A DNA stretch of 64,000 nt from Eubacterium sp. (GTDB taxonomy: Bacteria; Bacillota; Clostridia; Peptostreptococcales; Anaerovoracaceae): the NCBI GenBank assembly GCA_017533915.1, contig JAFWHX010000014.1, positions 43,836 through 107,835 on the forward strand, given 5' to 3'. Numbering within the stretch: the first letter of the stretch is position 1; each line of letters begins with the position of its first letter. A model generated the notes under the pieces. The model was not told where the DNA came from. It ran no database searches and worked only from the letters and a program-made list of their open reading frames with translations. The position numbers and the translations under genes were made by a program. This document shows, piece by piece, positions 17,163 to 27,500 of this stretch.

Positions 17163-18365
17163 TTAATAGTTAGCCGGGTCAATGATCTGTGGATCGTCGA
17201 TAACTCCGGCATAGTGATACTCACCATCTGTTACGAGCTGGATCTGTACCGGCTTGACAGCGGAACCATCCTCGTTGTAGCGGATCAGCTCGCCTGTTAC
17301 TGTATTGAAGTTCTGGAGTCCTGCGATGTATTCCTTCATTGCCTGTGTGTCTTCTCCGCACTCAGTGAGGGCAGCGAATACTACCTGGAATGCGTCGTAT
17401 ACGGAAGCACCTACCATGTCGGCCTGGATTCCATATTTGTCAACATAGTTCTTGATGTATTCCTGTGTCTGCTCGTTCTCATCATCACGGTTCATGTTAG
17501 TTGTGATGTAGAGTCCGTTAGCATATTCGCCAGCGATGTTAAGAAGCTCGAATGAGTCAGCTCCTTCGCAGCCGAGTACAGGGATGTCAAGCTTCTTCTG
17601 GCCGACTTCTCTCAGTACCTGAGCAGCCTGCTCATAGTAGTTTACAGAGTAGATCAGGTCAGCGCCTGCTGCAGCAGCTGCAGTTACAGGTGAAGACATG
17701 TCGTTGTCGGAAATGGCGATAGCCTGCTCATAGACGATCTCGATAGGTGAATTGATCTTCTCCAGCTGAGCCTTGAAGCCTTCTACCTGAGCTGAACCGA
17801 AGTCGAGGTCTACACTGATGATAGCGACCTTCTTAGCCTTGAGCTCATCTGTTGCGTACTGAGCAGCAGCAGCTCCCTGCAGTTTCTGCGGGAATGACTG
17901 TGAGAAGATCAGGTCTCCGGCGTTAACTACGTCAGGGTGTACTGCGTAAGCAGAAACCATGAGCTTTCCGGCATCCTGGAAGATAGGAGCAGCGACCTTG
18001 GTCGGTCCTGAATATGATCCGGAAACAACGGCAGCGATGCTGTCGTCTGATGCAAGTTTCTCAGCGATGTTAGCAGCTTCTGTCGTATCCAGCTTATCAT
18101 CGTAATCAACGAGCTCTACCTGTCTGCCGTTGATCCCGCCGTTTGCGTTGCAGATCTCTACAGCAAGCTTAGCTGAGTTCAGTGATGAAGTTCCGTCAGC
18201 TGATGCAGCCGGAGCAGAAACAGGAGCAAAGAATCCGATCTTGATAGGAGCTTCGCTGTCTCCGCCTTCTCCGCCTTCACCTGAACCGCCGCCATTGGAT
18301 CCTCCGCATGCTGTCATTGCGAATACCATAGCAACTGCTAACAGTAATACAAGTAATTTCTTCAT
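17163..18365 (-). CDS. livK: Branched-chain amino-acid ABC transporter substrate-binding lipoprotein
   Basis: A 400-residue extracytoplasmic binding protein that captures amino acids for LivHMGF. A lipoprotein signal peptide ends in the lipobox AMTAC, with Cys20 as lipid attachment residue, followed by a Gly/Ser/Glu linker. The mature part has the type I periplasmic-binding fold pattern: KIGFFAPVSAP at the first strand, then VELVDYDDKLDTTEAANIA, and the hinge region with VVSGSYSGPTKV. AAGGAGGATT is the ribosome site. A TTTACA / TAAACT promoter precedes it. Branched-chain amino acids are the family default; another amino acid is possible. Confidence 0.93.
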   Translation of the reverse strand: MKKLLVLLLAVAMVFAMTACGGSNGGGSGEGGEGGDSEAPIKIGFFAPVSAPAASADGTSSLNSAKLAVEICNANGGINGRQVELVDYDDKLDTTEAANIAEKLASDDSIAAVVSGSYSGPTKVAAPIFQDAGKLMVSAYAVHPDVVNAGDLIFSQSFPQKLQGAAAAQYATDELKAKKVAIISVDLDFGSAQVEGFKAQLEKINSPIEIVYEQAIAISDNDMSSPVTAAAAAGADLIYSVNYYEQAAQVLREVGQKKLDIPVLGCEGADSFELLNIAGEYANGLYITTNMNRDDENEQTQEYIKNYVDKYGIQADMVGASVYDAFQVVFAALTECGEDTQAMKEYIAGLQNFNTVTGELIRYNEDGSAVKPVQIQLVTDGEYHYAGVIDDPQIIDPANY

Positions 18366-18428
18366 TTTTCAATCCTCCTTATTATAAAATCATTACATAC
18401 ATTTCCACAAGGAATATTACTGTTTAAC

Positions 18429-18457
18429 AGTTTATCACACTAAACTGAAATTGTAAA
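18429..18457 (-). promoter_or_regulatory. Probable livK promoter
   Basis: On the minus strand TTTACA (18452-18457) and TAAACT (18429-18434) are separated by 17 bases, 64 bases before the livK start. Confidence 0.55.
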
Positions 18458-18564
18458 GATGTGCTGTTCTGATCTCACTGTCGATTTGACCGGATCTTCA
18501 CCACGTCTTCCTGCACGTAACCATGTTAATTCTTCAAAAGAGTCAAAGCAAACCGGAGTATATA

Positions 18565-18573
18565 TGATATAAT
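18565..18573 (+). promoter_or_regulatory. Extended -10 promoter of the acyl-CoA synthetase gene
   Basis: TGATATAAT is a perfect extended -10 element (TGn then TATAAT at 18568-18573). No good -35 box is seen 17 bases upstream, as expected for this promoter class. The same word occurs before the surface protease at 42050. Confidence 0.6.
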
Positions 18574-18636
18574 TATATATACAACAAAATGCCTCTATGA
18601 TAGTTTGAACGAAATGGATCGTAAAGGGAACAGATC

Positions 18637-20640
18637 ATGGACGAGATCATCAAAGGCAGTAGCTTCAGCAGTTACTGGTACACCGACATCAGGGAGATCG
18701 TAACGATCAAAGACATGCTTGCCGGAAGCGCGGATCTTTACCGCGCTAATCCTGCATTCTGGGTCAAGAAGAAAAAAGGCTCTCCGTATGAAGCTGTAAA
18801 TTACGAGCTTCTTCAGCATGACGTGAACGCGCTCGGAACTATGCTTTGCCATATGGGACTAAAAGGCGAGAGGATCGCTGTGATGGGGCAGAATTCATAT
18901 GAGTGGATAGTCTCTTATCTTTCTGTCATCAACGGTACCGGCATCGTAGTACCGATCGATAAAGAGCTGACAGGTCCTGAGATCGGAAACCTGCTCCGCG
19001 CAGGCGACGCGCATACTATCTTCTGCACCAGGCAGGAATGCAAGAAGCTCGCCGGCCTGCCTGAGATAGACCGCCTTATCGTAATGGAATTCTACGGGGA
19101 CAGGACCGACATACACGAGCAGCTCGAGCCTGTCACAGATGACAATTTTGACAGGAACAAATATATGAATATGATCCTTGGCGATGCCGCTTCAGGCAGC
19201 GATGCCGAAACAGTCACGGCTGATCTCAAGGACAGCGAACAGCGTAAGGTAGAAGTCTACAGCTGGCGCGAGCTTCTGGCATGGGGCGAGCAGTTACTGA
19301 CAGGAAAATTCAGCGTCGATCCGGCTAAGGAAGCAGATGTTGAAGCCAGCGCGGCAAAAGCTGGCGATCCGCACAGCGGCCTTGGCGAAGAAGATCGTGT
19401 TCCTGACAGATCATTCCTGGATGCGGAGATAGATCCTGATGCGCTTGCGGTCATTCTCTTCACATCCGGCACGACCGGGAACCCTAAGGGCGTAATGCTG
19501 AGCCACAGGAATATAACGAGCAACATCATGGACGTCTGCAGGATCTGCCAGGTATACCAGAGCGATAAGACTTTGTCGCTGCTGCCTATACATCACACGT
19601 ATGAATGCACGCTCGGAATGCTGCTCGTGCTCTACCGTGGCGCGAGCACGGCTTTCTGCGAAGGCTTCAAGTATATCAGCCAGAACATGAAAGAAGCTCA
19701 GAACACATTCATCATCGTGGTGCCGCGCGTGCTCGAGCTCGTGTACGACAGGATCCAGAAGGGCATCGAAAAGCAGGGCAAAGAGAAGACTTTCCGCCGC
19801 GCTATGAAAGTCAACAAAGCGCTGAGAAAAGTCGGCATCAACATCAGCAGGACGATATTCAAATCTGTGATCGACGGCCTCGGAGGGAAGCTCCGCGTAG
19901 TGATCACCGGCGCCGCCGCGCTCAACCCGAATATCTTCCGGGCGTTTGAGGATTTTGGCATCATGGTGCTCCAGGGCTACGGCATGACTGAGTGCACACC
20001 GCTCATCTCCGGTACTCCCGGAAGTGCGCCTGATGAGAGGTACCGCAAAGCGGGCTCAGTCGGGACGACTGTAGACAAGGGCGAGATAAAGATCATAAAC
20101 AAAGATGAGAACGGAATAGGAGAGGTGCTCTTCCGCGGGCCGAACGTCATGCTCGGCTACTACAACATGCCGGAAGAGACCGCAGATACGATAGAGCCGG
20201 ACGGATTCATGCATACAGGCGATCTGGGTTTTGTTGACAAAGAGGGATGGCTGTATCTGACGGGCCGCGCAAAGAATGTAATCGTCACGAAGACAGGCGA
20301 GAACGTGTACCCGGAGGAGATCGAGGATGAGATCAGAAGCGATCCTGCGATCGAAGAGTGCATGGTCTTCCCGTATAACGACCACGGCGAAGAGACGGTC
20401 GGTATCCAGATCCTCCCGGCGATGGAAAATATCACTGAGCAGCTGGGCTGCGAGCCTTCCGAGGCAGAGCTGAACGAGTACTTCAAAAAACTCGTCACCG
20501 ATTTCAATCAGAATCTCGCGGTATACAAGAGGATCCGCGCAGTATTCGTACGGAAAGAAGATTTCATCCGCACTACTACGAAAAAGATACGCAGGCAGGA
20601 CAACCCGCTGACGCCGGAAACGATCATAGGATATAAATAG
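18637..20640 (+). CDS. Long-chain acyl-CoA synthetase (AMP-forming, FadD15-like)
   Basis: A 667-residue ANL-superfamily ligase expected to activate fatty acids to acyl-CoA through an acyl-adenylate. The AMP-binding loop FTSGTTGNPKG is at 275-285, the adenine-binding YGMTE motif follows (LQGYGMTECTPL), and GYYNMPEET...GDLG and the C-terminal lysine region (TKKIRRQDN) are present. The segment about 150-260 is longer and more acidic than in relatives and contains an Ala-rich run. The N-terminal half lies immediately behind an extended -10 promoter. The acetolactate decarboxylase gene follows after 32 bases. Chain-length preference cannot be told. Confidence 0.92.
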   Translation: MDEIIKGSSFSSYWYTDIREIVTIKDMLAGSADLYRANPAFWVKKKKGSPYEAVNYELLQHDVNALGTMLCHMGLKGERIAVMGQNSYEWIVSYLSVINGTGIVVPIDKELTGPEIGNLLRAGDAHTIFCTRQECKKLAGLPEIDRLIVMEFYGDRTDIHEQLEPVTDDNFDRNKYMNMILGDAASGSDAETVTADLKDSEQRKVEVYSWRELLAWGEQLLTGKFSVDPAKEADVEASAAKAGDPHSGLGEEDRVPDRSFLDAEIDPDALAVILFTSGTTGNPKGVMLSHRNITSNIMDVCRICQVYQSDKTLSLLPIHHTYECTLGMLLVLYRGASTAFCEGFKYISQNMKEAQNTFIIVVPRVLELVYDRIQKGIEKQGKEKTFRRAMKVNKALRKVGINISRTIFKSVIDGLGGKLRVVITGAAALNPNIFRAFEDFGIMVLQGYGMTECTPLISGTPGSAPDERYRKAGSVGTTVDKGEIKIINKDENGIGEVLFRGPNVMLGYYNMPEETADTIEPDGFMHTGDLGFVDKEGWLYLTGRAKNVIVTKTGENVYPEEIEDEIRSDPAIEECMVFPYNDHGEETVGIQILPAMENITEQLGCEPSEAELNEYFKKLVTDFNQNLAVYKRIRAVFVRKEDFIRTTTKKIRRQDNPLTPETIIGYK

Positions 20641-20670
20641 CAGGTGAATGGATATAAACAGCAGGTGATA
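20629..20670 (+). repeat. 21-bp tandem duplication over the stop codon
   Basis: Two adjacent 21-base units (20629-20649 and 20650-20670, 18 of 21 identical) share GGATATAAA-AGCAGGTGA. The first includes the TAG of the acyl-CoA synthetase; the second supplies the AGGTGA ribosome site of the next gene. Confidence 0.8.
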
Positions 20671-20672
20671 GC

Positions 20673-21410
20673 ATGAGCAGCACAATGTATCAGGTAGCGA
20701 CTCTGCAGTCGCTCATGACGGGGTACACCCGCGCGGTGATAACGGTCGACGATCTAATGAAGCACGGTGATACCGGGCTTGGGACTTTTGAGGATGTAAA
20801 CGGCGAAATGATCGTCTGCGGCGGGCACTGCTACAAGGCAGCGGACGACGGGTCGGTCACGGAGGCAGATCCTGAAGAAGGCGTGCCGTTCGCGTCAGTC
20901 GCGTTCGTCGGCTATGGAAGTGATATCATCAAAACCTTTGACCTTGATAATATACCTGACATCGATGCCATGAAGGCTGAGCTCGACCGGCGGATAGAGG
21001 AATGGTTCGGCCTTAACAGCATGCACGTCGTAAGGATCGATGGTTCTTTCAGAAAGATCGCCGCAAGGTCTGAAGCTCCGCTCAGGACACAGCACATCTC
21101 GCTGAAGCAGATTCTGAGCGGTACGCAGAGATCATTCGAGTTCGACGATGTGGAAGGCAGTATGGTCTGCGTATATTACCCCGACTACATGAAAGGCATC
21201 AACGCGCCGGGCTGGCATCTGCACTTCCTGTCCAAAGACCGAAGCCTTGGCGGCCACGTGTTTGACCTTGAGATGATCCGCGGTACCGCCTCTATGGTCA
21301 AGCTTTCATCGATAGAGATACAGCTCCCTACAGCTCCGGCGTTCGACACTTATTCGCTTGCCGACGACTCAAGCGACGACATCAAGACCGTAGAGCAGGG
21401 CAAAAAGTAG
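20673..21410 (+). CDS. budA: Alpha-acetolactate decarboxylase
   Basis: A 245-residue zinc enzyme that converts acetolactate to acetoin, diverting pyruvate-derived acetolactate away from valine/leucine synthesis or balancing intracellular pH. The zinc ligands are visible as H182, H184 and H195 (GWHLHFLSKDRSLGGHVFDL), and the family start YQVATLQSLMTGYTRAVITV-like pattern is present (QSLMTG...DLMKHGDTGLGTF). Length is normal. No acetolactate synthase or butanediol dehydrogenase is in this window. It is probably co-transcribed with the preceding acyl-CoA synthetase. Also called alsD. Confidence 0.94.
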   Translation: MSSTMYQVATLQSLMTGYTRAVITVDDLMKHGDTGLGTFEDVNGEMIVCGGHCYKAADDGSVTEADPEEGVPFASVAFVGYGSDIIKTFDLDNIPDIDAMKAELDRRIEEWFGLNSMHVVRIDGSFRKIAARSEAPLRTQHISLKQILSGTQRSFEFDDVEGSMVCVYYPDYMKGINAPGWHLHFLSKDRSLGGHVFDLEMIRGTASMVKLSSIEIQLPTAPAFDTYSLADDSSDDIKTVEQGKK

Positions 21411-21419
21411 CGGCAGCAT

Positions 21420-24400
21420 CTACATTATCTGAATGTCATTTTTCTTCAGCAGGCTGTATATCTCTTTATTCACTATTTTCTCTACTTTAAAGAAATCTCT
21501 CTGACGGCATTCCGTAAGGATCAAAATAGTAAGCTTGCCATTTCCGACTGCTTCTACACCTCTGTATTCAGGCCCGCTGATGATCATATCGTATTTTGCT
21601 CCGATACTCGGCAGTTTTTCTTCAAATATGCTCTCCAGCTGCTCGATGTCAATTGATGCCGGAACATTGATCTCCATAGGATACCATGAATTCTGTGCTG
21701 ACAGATTGATCACGTTCCCTATATTGCTGTTTCTGATGGTTTTGATGTTGCCGCCGTCACCGACGAGCCATGTCGTACGAAGCGTCAGTTCCTGCACGGT
21801 CCCCGTATACCCATCGACCTGTACTATATCGCCCATCTGATATGTGTTATTCGCAAGAAGATCGAACCCAGCGAATATATCAGCAACAAAGTCTTTTGCG
21901 CCGAATGAGAACGCCATGCTGAAGATCCCAACGGAAGCGATTATCGCTTTATAGTCGACTCCAAGATACCCCAGCGCGACGCACAAGGCAATGACCGCGG
22001 CGACCGTCTGGACGACGCTGATCACCAGAGCGCCTATCGTGCTTCCCCTCGAGTCGAATATAGCTTTTATCGCATTCCGCATAAGGTAAAGACCGACCTC
22101 GACCATAGCAAAAACACATCCTATAAAGAACACTGCGGATATTGAGAAGATGTTTACGCCTTTTTCCCAGTCGCCCTTCATGATATATCTGATGACCGAA
22201 GCATTTGTGGCATTCATGTTTACTGTATTCGACATCGTCGTAAACAGTATGAGTACCAGATACGCCACTCCCAGAAGCATCAGTGTAACTAAAGCCATAT
22301 GGAACGGCGATCCTTCAATGCCTAGAGCTTTTCTGATCTTCCTCATCACATTATGACGCTTCACTGGCGCTACCGCGGCAGCATCCGCGCTGACTGCAGC
22401 ATCAGCATCATTCTCAGCAGGCTCATCACCGCCTTTAAGGTAATACTCGTAGGTCTCATTATTATACCCATAGTTCAGAACTATTGCGATCAGGAGTATA
22501 ACTGCAAGGAACAGCAGCATGCATATCACTGTAAATCCTCCGATCCCAGCGTACATATCATTGCTGTCTATTGCGTAGTAGTATATGAGTCCCTCATTTT
22601 CTACGGATCTTCCAAACAGCGCGGCCTGACCAAGATTGAAGAATCCCATGATCGAGCCCTTCAGATACTTCATATTGAATCCCAGATCCTCAAGATATGC
22701 GCCTCTGAGCTTCTTTTTGCTGCTGTATTTGATTTTACCTTTTTTCGGATCGGCTGCGAATGAGGTATAGCCGCCCATGGTATGTGTCTCCATGATCTCA
22801 TTCACATTCATAACGCTGGCTGAGATCCTCTTGTCAGGATCTACCGCAATGATAAGCGCACCGTACAGATCATCATCTTTTCCCGCGTACTCAAGGGGAA
22901 TACCGTACATGTCACGTACCTCGCCGGTGACCTCATCTTCAACTTTTTCATGTGCAATACTGCTTACACCTTTGAGCAGCCTTCTGAAATCGTAAGTTGC
23001 CGACTCCTCGCTCTTTCCAAGACACATGCCTTTATACCTGGAGTTGGTCAGTATCTCATCTCCTTTGGTATCGTACAGCATCACGTAATCCGCATCGATT
23101 ATGTCTGAAACTTCCTGCAGCCAGGTCTTATTTCTAAGTTCCGGATTATAATCAAGAAGCGTCGCTATCACATCAGCATAATCTACATACTCGGATCTCA
23201 TGCTTTCCCAGATCCTGCTGTCAGCGCTGCGTGCTGTATTTATACTGTCTGTCATACTGCCGAGCGCGTCATATGTATGTACAGATTTCCGGAAAAGATC
23301 GTTCAGAACATACGAATAAGCGCAGCTGACGCCCATGATGAGAGCAGTTACGATAACATATACGATCACTTTCTTTTTTACAGAAGAAGGACTCATGTCA
23401 TCTGTGTTCTTACCTGCTGCGCCGCCTTCCATAATGATATCAAATGTAGCCAGCGTCCAGATCATCAGAACTACTGACAGGAGGATCATTGTGAAAAGGA
23501 ATGTCATCAGAAGCCCCTTATAGTTCAAAAGCAGCTCTTTCATCGGTATAAGCGTCACAAAAACTATACCCGTGTCGACTACAGTATCCCCTTCTTTATT
23601 TTCATCATTGTTTACCAAATCGTCGTAATTCTTCGCATGTATCAGATAAAATCCGTTATCCAGGAAAGCAGGTATCATGCCGCGTTCAAGTGACTCATCT
23701 ATAGTCGACCAGTTGAGATTCAGTTCCTCGATATTATTATAGTTCCTGAAGTCATTGGTGCCATCCAGCAGCGCAGGCTTTCCCTCATCCTGCCTGATAA
23801 CGAACATGAAATCCGCATCGAGCGTCTGAGCTATATGATCGACCATCGTCTGCCAGTCTACCGAGACCGATACAGATTCTTCTGAGGCATAATTATCAAG
23901 ACTCCACTCTGCGTAATATAGATCGCCAGTGATCTTTGCATAGACAGCGTTATAGATCTGCCCTGTGCTTTCATCATTTACAGTTTCCTCGGCCGCGATC
24001 AGAATGCCGCTTTCATCTTCAGGCTTTATTGTTGCAGTGTTCAGATCTTCCGGGATACCTTCGGGGAAAATCGCTTTCTTCCCATCATAGCGGAATATGG
24101 CTCCATCGGCATAAAGCTTGACATCCAGATCCATATTCCCCTGCCCATACTTGTTTCTCAGGACAGAAGCCATAAGCTCAGCACTCTTGACCATCCTCAG
24201 ATCATCGATATTGTTCAGCTTTGACATATGCTTTACCTGATATGAGCTGTACTTTAAGAATTTCTGCTGCATATCCTCGGCATAGGCACTCCTGCTCTTC
24301 AGGTTATCCAGTACGCACGTGTAAAACAGTATTACCGTCCCGATGAGCGACGTGAGCACAAGGATCAGCACGCAGATTATTATCTTACGCCTGATGTTCA

Positions 24401-24428
24401 GTCCCGGTTTTTTAACAGAATCGTTCAT
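21420..24428 (-). CDS. Sensor-type MscS mechanosensitive channel with two extracellular domains
   Basis: A 1002-residue membrane protein. The start at 24428 (MNDSVKK) is preferred because AGGAG lies nine bases upstream; the frame is open 18 codons further. TM1 at about 14-36 and TM2 near 320 flank a large extracellular region resembling a Cache-type sensor; a second TM pair (near 370 and 640) flanks another. The C-terminal third has further TMs and the MscS pore and beta-domain: GVDYKAIIASVGIFSMAFSF, then KDFVADIFAGFDLLANN and GDIVQVDGYTGTVQELTLRT. The usual role is releasing solutes upon membrane tension. The long sensor part suggests chemical gating or ligand input. It points away from budA and ends downstream of nifJ. 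Confidence 0.88.
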   Translation of the reverse strand: MNDSVKKPGLNIRRKIIICVLILVLTSLIGTVILFYTCVLDNLKSRSAYAEDMQQKFLKYSSYQVKHMSKLNNIDDLRMVKSAELMASVLRNKYGQGNMDLDVKLYADGAIFRYDGKKAIFPEGIPEDLNTATIKPEDESGILIAAEETVNDESTGQIYNAVYAKITGDLYYAEWSLDNYASEESVSVSVDWQTMVDHIAQTLDADFMFVIRQDEGKPALLDGTNDFRNYNNIEELNLNWSTIDESLERGMIPAFLDNGFYLIHAKNYDDLVNNDENKEGDTVVDTGIVFVTLIPMKELLLNYKGLLMTFLFTMILLSVVLMIWTLATFDIIMEGGAAGKNTDDMSPSSVKKKVIVYVIVTALIMGVSCAYSYVLNDLFRKSVHTYDALGSMTDSINTARSADSRIWESMRSEYVDYADVIATLLDYNPELRNKTWLQEVSDIIDADYVMLYDTKGDEILTNSRYKGMCLGKSEESATYDFRRLLKGVSSIAHEKVEDEVTGEVRDMYGIPLEYAGKDDDLYGALIIAVDPDKRISASVMNVNEIMETHTMGGYTSFAADPKKGKIKYSSKKKLRGAYLEDLGFNMKYLKGSIMGFFNLGQAALFGRSVENEGLIYYYAIDSNDMYAGIGGFTVICMLLFLAVILLIAIVLNYGYNNETYEYYLKGGDEPAENDADAAVSADAAAVAPVKRHNVMRKIRKALGIEGSPFHMALVTLMLLGVAYLVLILFTTMSNTVNMNATNASVIRYIMKGDWEKGVNIFSISAVFFIGCVFAMVEVGLYLMRNAIKAIFDSRGSTIGALVISVVQTVAAVIALCVALGYLGVDYKAIIASVGIFSMAFSFGAKDFVADIFAGFDLLANNTYQMGDIVQVDGYTGTVQELTLRTTWLVGDGGNIKTIRNSNIGNVINLSAQNSWYPMEINVPASIDIEQLESIFEEKLPSIGAKYDMIISGPEYRGVEAVGNGKLTILILTECRQRDFFKVEKIVNKEIYSLLKKNDIQIM

Positions 24429-24449
24429 GGCAACCAACTCCTGTGGATG

Positions 24450-24477
24450 AAAAGGCAGCCGTGTGTCCCAGCTGCCT
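24450..24477 (-). terminator. Probable terminator of the nifJ operon
   Basis: On the minus strand AGGCAGC and GCTGCCT form a 7-bp stem around an 11-base loop, followed by TTTC. It lies 42 bases past the nifJ stop and overlaps the ribosome-site region of the MscS gene; the T-run is short. Confidence 0.55.
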
Positions 24478-24518
24478 CTCAAACAAATGCTTACACAAAA
24501 CTGATTATATCATGTGCA

Positions 24519-27500
24519 TTAGTTCTCTTCCATATGTTTATAATGAGCGTATCTCACGTCTGCGTCTTTGGCGCCGATCGAGAACAGCTCCTCTGCGTTC
24601 TTCGGGAACGTTCTCTTCAAGGCACTGTATCTCGTCTCTCCGTCGAGGAAGTCCTCATACGCCATCATCGGCTGTTTCGAATCGACCACAAGCGGCTGTT
24701 CTTTCCTCGGATCGTATCTGTAAAGCAGCCAGTATCCGGAGTCGACCGCCCTCTTCATCTCTTCCTGGACTTTGTTCATTCCATTCCTGATGCCGTGAGC
24801 CGTACATGGTGTATATGCGATGATGACGCTCGGTCCGTCGTATTCTTCAGCCTCTCGGAGGGCTTTGATAAGCTGGTTCGGATCTGCGCCCATAGCGACC
24901 TGCGCCACGTATACGTTGCCGTAGCTCATCATGATTCCGCCGAGGTCCATTTTTCTGCTCTTCTTACCGCTGGAAGCGAACTGCGCGACAGCTCCGATAG
25001 GCGTTGCCTTACTGCTCTGTCCGCCTGTGTTCGAATATACTTCAGTATCGATGACGAATACATTCACATTCTCACCGCTCGCGATAACGTGCGCCAGTCC
25101 GCCGAATCCGATATCATAAGCCCATCCGTCGCCGCCGTACATCCAGAACGTCTTCTTCGCCAGCTGGTCACGGTGTTCCAGTATTGCCTTCGCGTCGTCG
25201 CTGCCATCTTTCTCGAGAATACCGCAAAGTATGTCTGCTGTCTCTCTTGATCCATCAAAATCATCAAAGGCTTCAAGGTAGTTCTCGCATGCTTCTTTCA
25301 GAGAGATCTCCCTCTCTTCCTGTGATGACTCCGGAGCCTTTGCCTCTTCATTCTTGATCTCAGCGCCGGCTTTTTCAAGAAGCTCTTCTACCTGTGCCTT
25401 CACGGCTTCTCTCTGCTGCTTTACTGAAAGCACCATTCCCAGACACAGCTCTGCGTTATTCTCAAACAGTGAATTCGTCCATGCAGGACCGAATCCCCTG
25501 TCGTTTACCGTATATGGGATGCCGGGCATCGGAGCGCCCCAGGCCTGTGAGCACCCAGTTCCGTTCGCCCAGTATACACGTTCTCCGAAGAGCTGTGTCA
25601 TGAGCTTTGCATAAGGTGTCTCGCCGCATCCTGCGCACGCCGCCGAGAATTCAACGAGCGGCTGTCTGAACTGGCTTCCCTTCACCGACCAGCGGTTGAA
25701 CAGATCTCCTTTGCTCTTTGTAGTGAGAAGATAGTTCCATCTCTCCTTGCTTTCTTCTTTAAGATCTGCCGATACCATCTCCAGGGCATGTGTCGGGCAT
25801 ACCTCGGCGCAGCTGCCGCAGCTCGTACAGTCAAACTCTGACACTGCCATCGTGAAGTGCAGACCCTTTGCAGGGCCGTTCGTCTTCATCATCTCGATGC
25901 CGGCAGGAGCTTTTTCCATTTCCTCATCTGAAAGCAGATATGGACGGATCACCGCATGCGGGCAGACAAGTGCACAGCGGTTGCACTGAACACACTTGGA
26001 GGCGTCCCACTTAGGGATCTTCACCGCGATCCCGCGCTTTTCATATGCGGTAAGCCCCATGTCGATATTACCATTTTCATATCCCCTGAACGAACTTACC
26101 GGAAGGTCGTCGCCCTTCTGCGCGTTGAGCGGATTAAGGATCCTCCTGACTACGTCAGGAAGCGGGCATTCTCCATCAGAACAGCTTTCACAGCTTCCTT
26201 TGCATGAGCTGTCAGAAGCCCCGGCCTTCGACGCATCCGAACTGCCTTCGCCGCAGAGCTCAGGTAATTTCACAGCACCGCCCTTTGCTGCCGCCGCGAT
26301 CCCGTTCGCTCCGTATTTTTTGTCAGGATCTTCTTCAAGCGCCGCATTCAGGATCCTGATCGCGGCGTTCGGTGTATCAGGGATCTCAGCCCATGAAGCC
26401 GGTACGTCGATCTTCACTATTTCTTTAGCTCCGGCATCGATCGCGGCGATGTTCTGAGCGATGACGTCGTCTCCTTTAGCATAATAAGTCGTGCGTGCCG
26501 CATCCTTCATCTTGTCGAGCGCATCCTCAAGAGGGATCAGGTCTGATACCGCAAAGAACGCTGCCTGAAGCACTGTATTCGTATGGCTTCCAAGTCCGAG
26601 CCTCAAAGCGATCTTGGTCGCGTCTATGGTGTAGAACCGTATCTTCTTCAATGCAAGGATCCGCTTTACATCGTCAGGAAGGTTTTGTTCCAGCTCCTCC
26701 GGCTTCCACTGACAGTTCAGCAGGAAGATGCCCCCTGTCCTGAGCTCGCTGACCATGTCGTACTGACGGAGGAAGCTCTGGTTATGGCAGGCCACGAACT
26801 CAGCCTTTTTTACAAGATAGCTTCCGCGTATCTGCTCACGCGAGAATCGGAGATTCGACTTGGTCACGCCGAACGATTTTTTAGCGTCGTATTCAAAGTA
26901 TGCCTGCGCGTAGATGTTCGCGGCTTCTGCGAGGATGTGAACAGTGTTTTTGTTGGCGCCGACTGTTCCGTCTCCGCCCAGCCCCCAGAACTTGCAGCGG
27001 AACACCTTATCGCCGACTCCCTTGATATGCGGAGCATCGAGCGAGAGGTGCGTGACATCGTCTTTGATGCCGATCGTAAAGCCGTCTATCGGTGAATCGC
27101 TCTCGAGATTCCGGAACGTCGCGATGATCTGGTCAGGATCTGTATCCTTGGATGACAGACCGTAGCGTCCGCCGATTATCCTCATCATGCGGCCTGTTTT
27201 TATTGCTGCTGTGCAGACATCCTTATACAGCGGCTCGCCTTCTGCTCCCATCTCCTTGCAGCGGTCAAGCACCGCGACGCGCTTTACTGTCTCCGGTATC
27301 GCCTCCATGAGCTTCTCCGCTGAGAACGGCCTGAATAAATGCACCTGAACAAAGCCGACTTTCTTTCCATGTGCGTTCAGATAGTCGACTGCGAGGTGCG
27401 CGACACCTGTAACTGAGCCCATCGCGATGATCACGTCAGTCGCCTCCGGGTCTCCGTAATAATTGAACAATCTATAGTCGCGGCCTGTGAGGTCGCTTAC

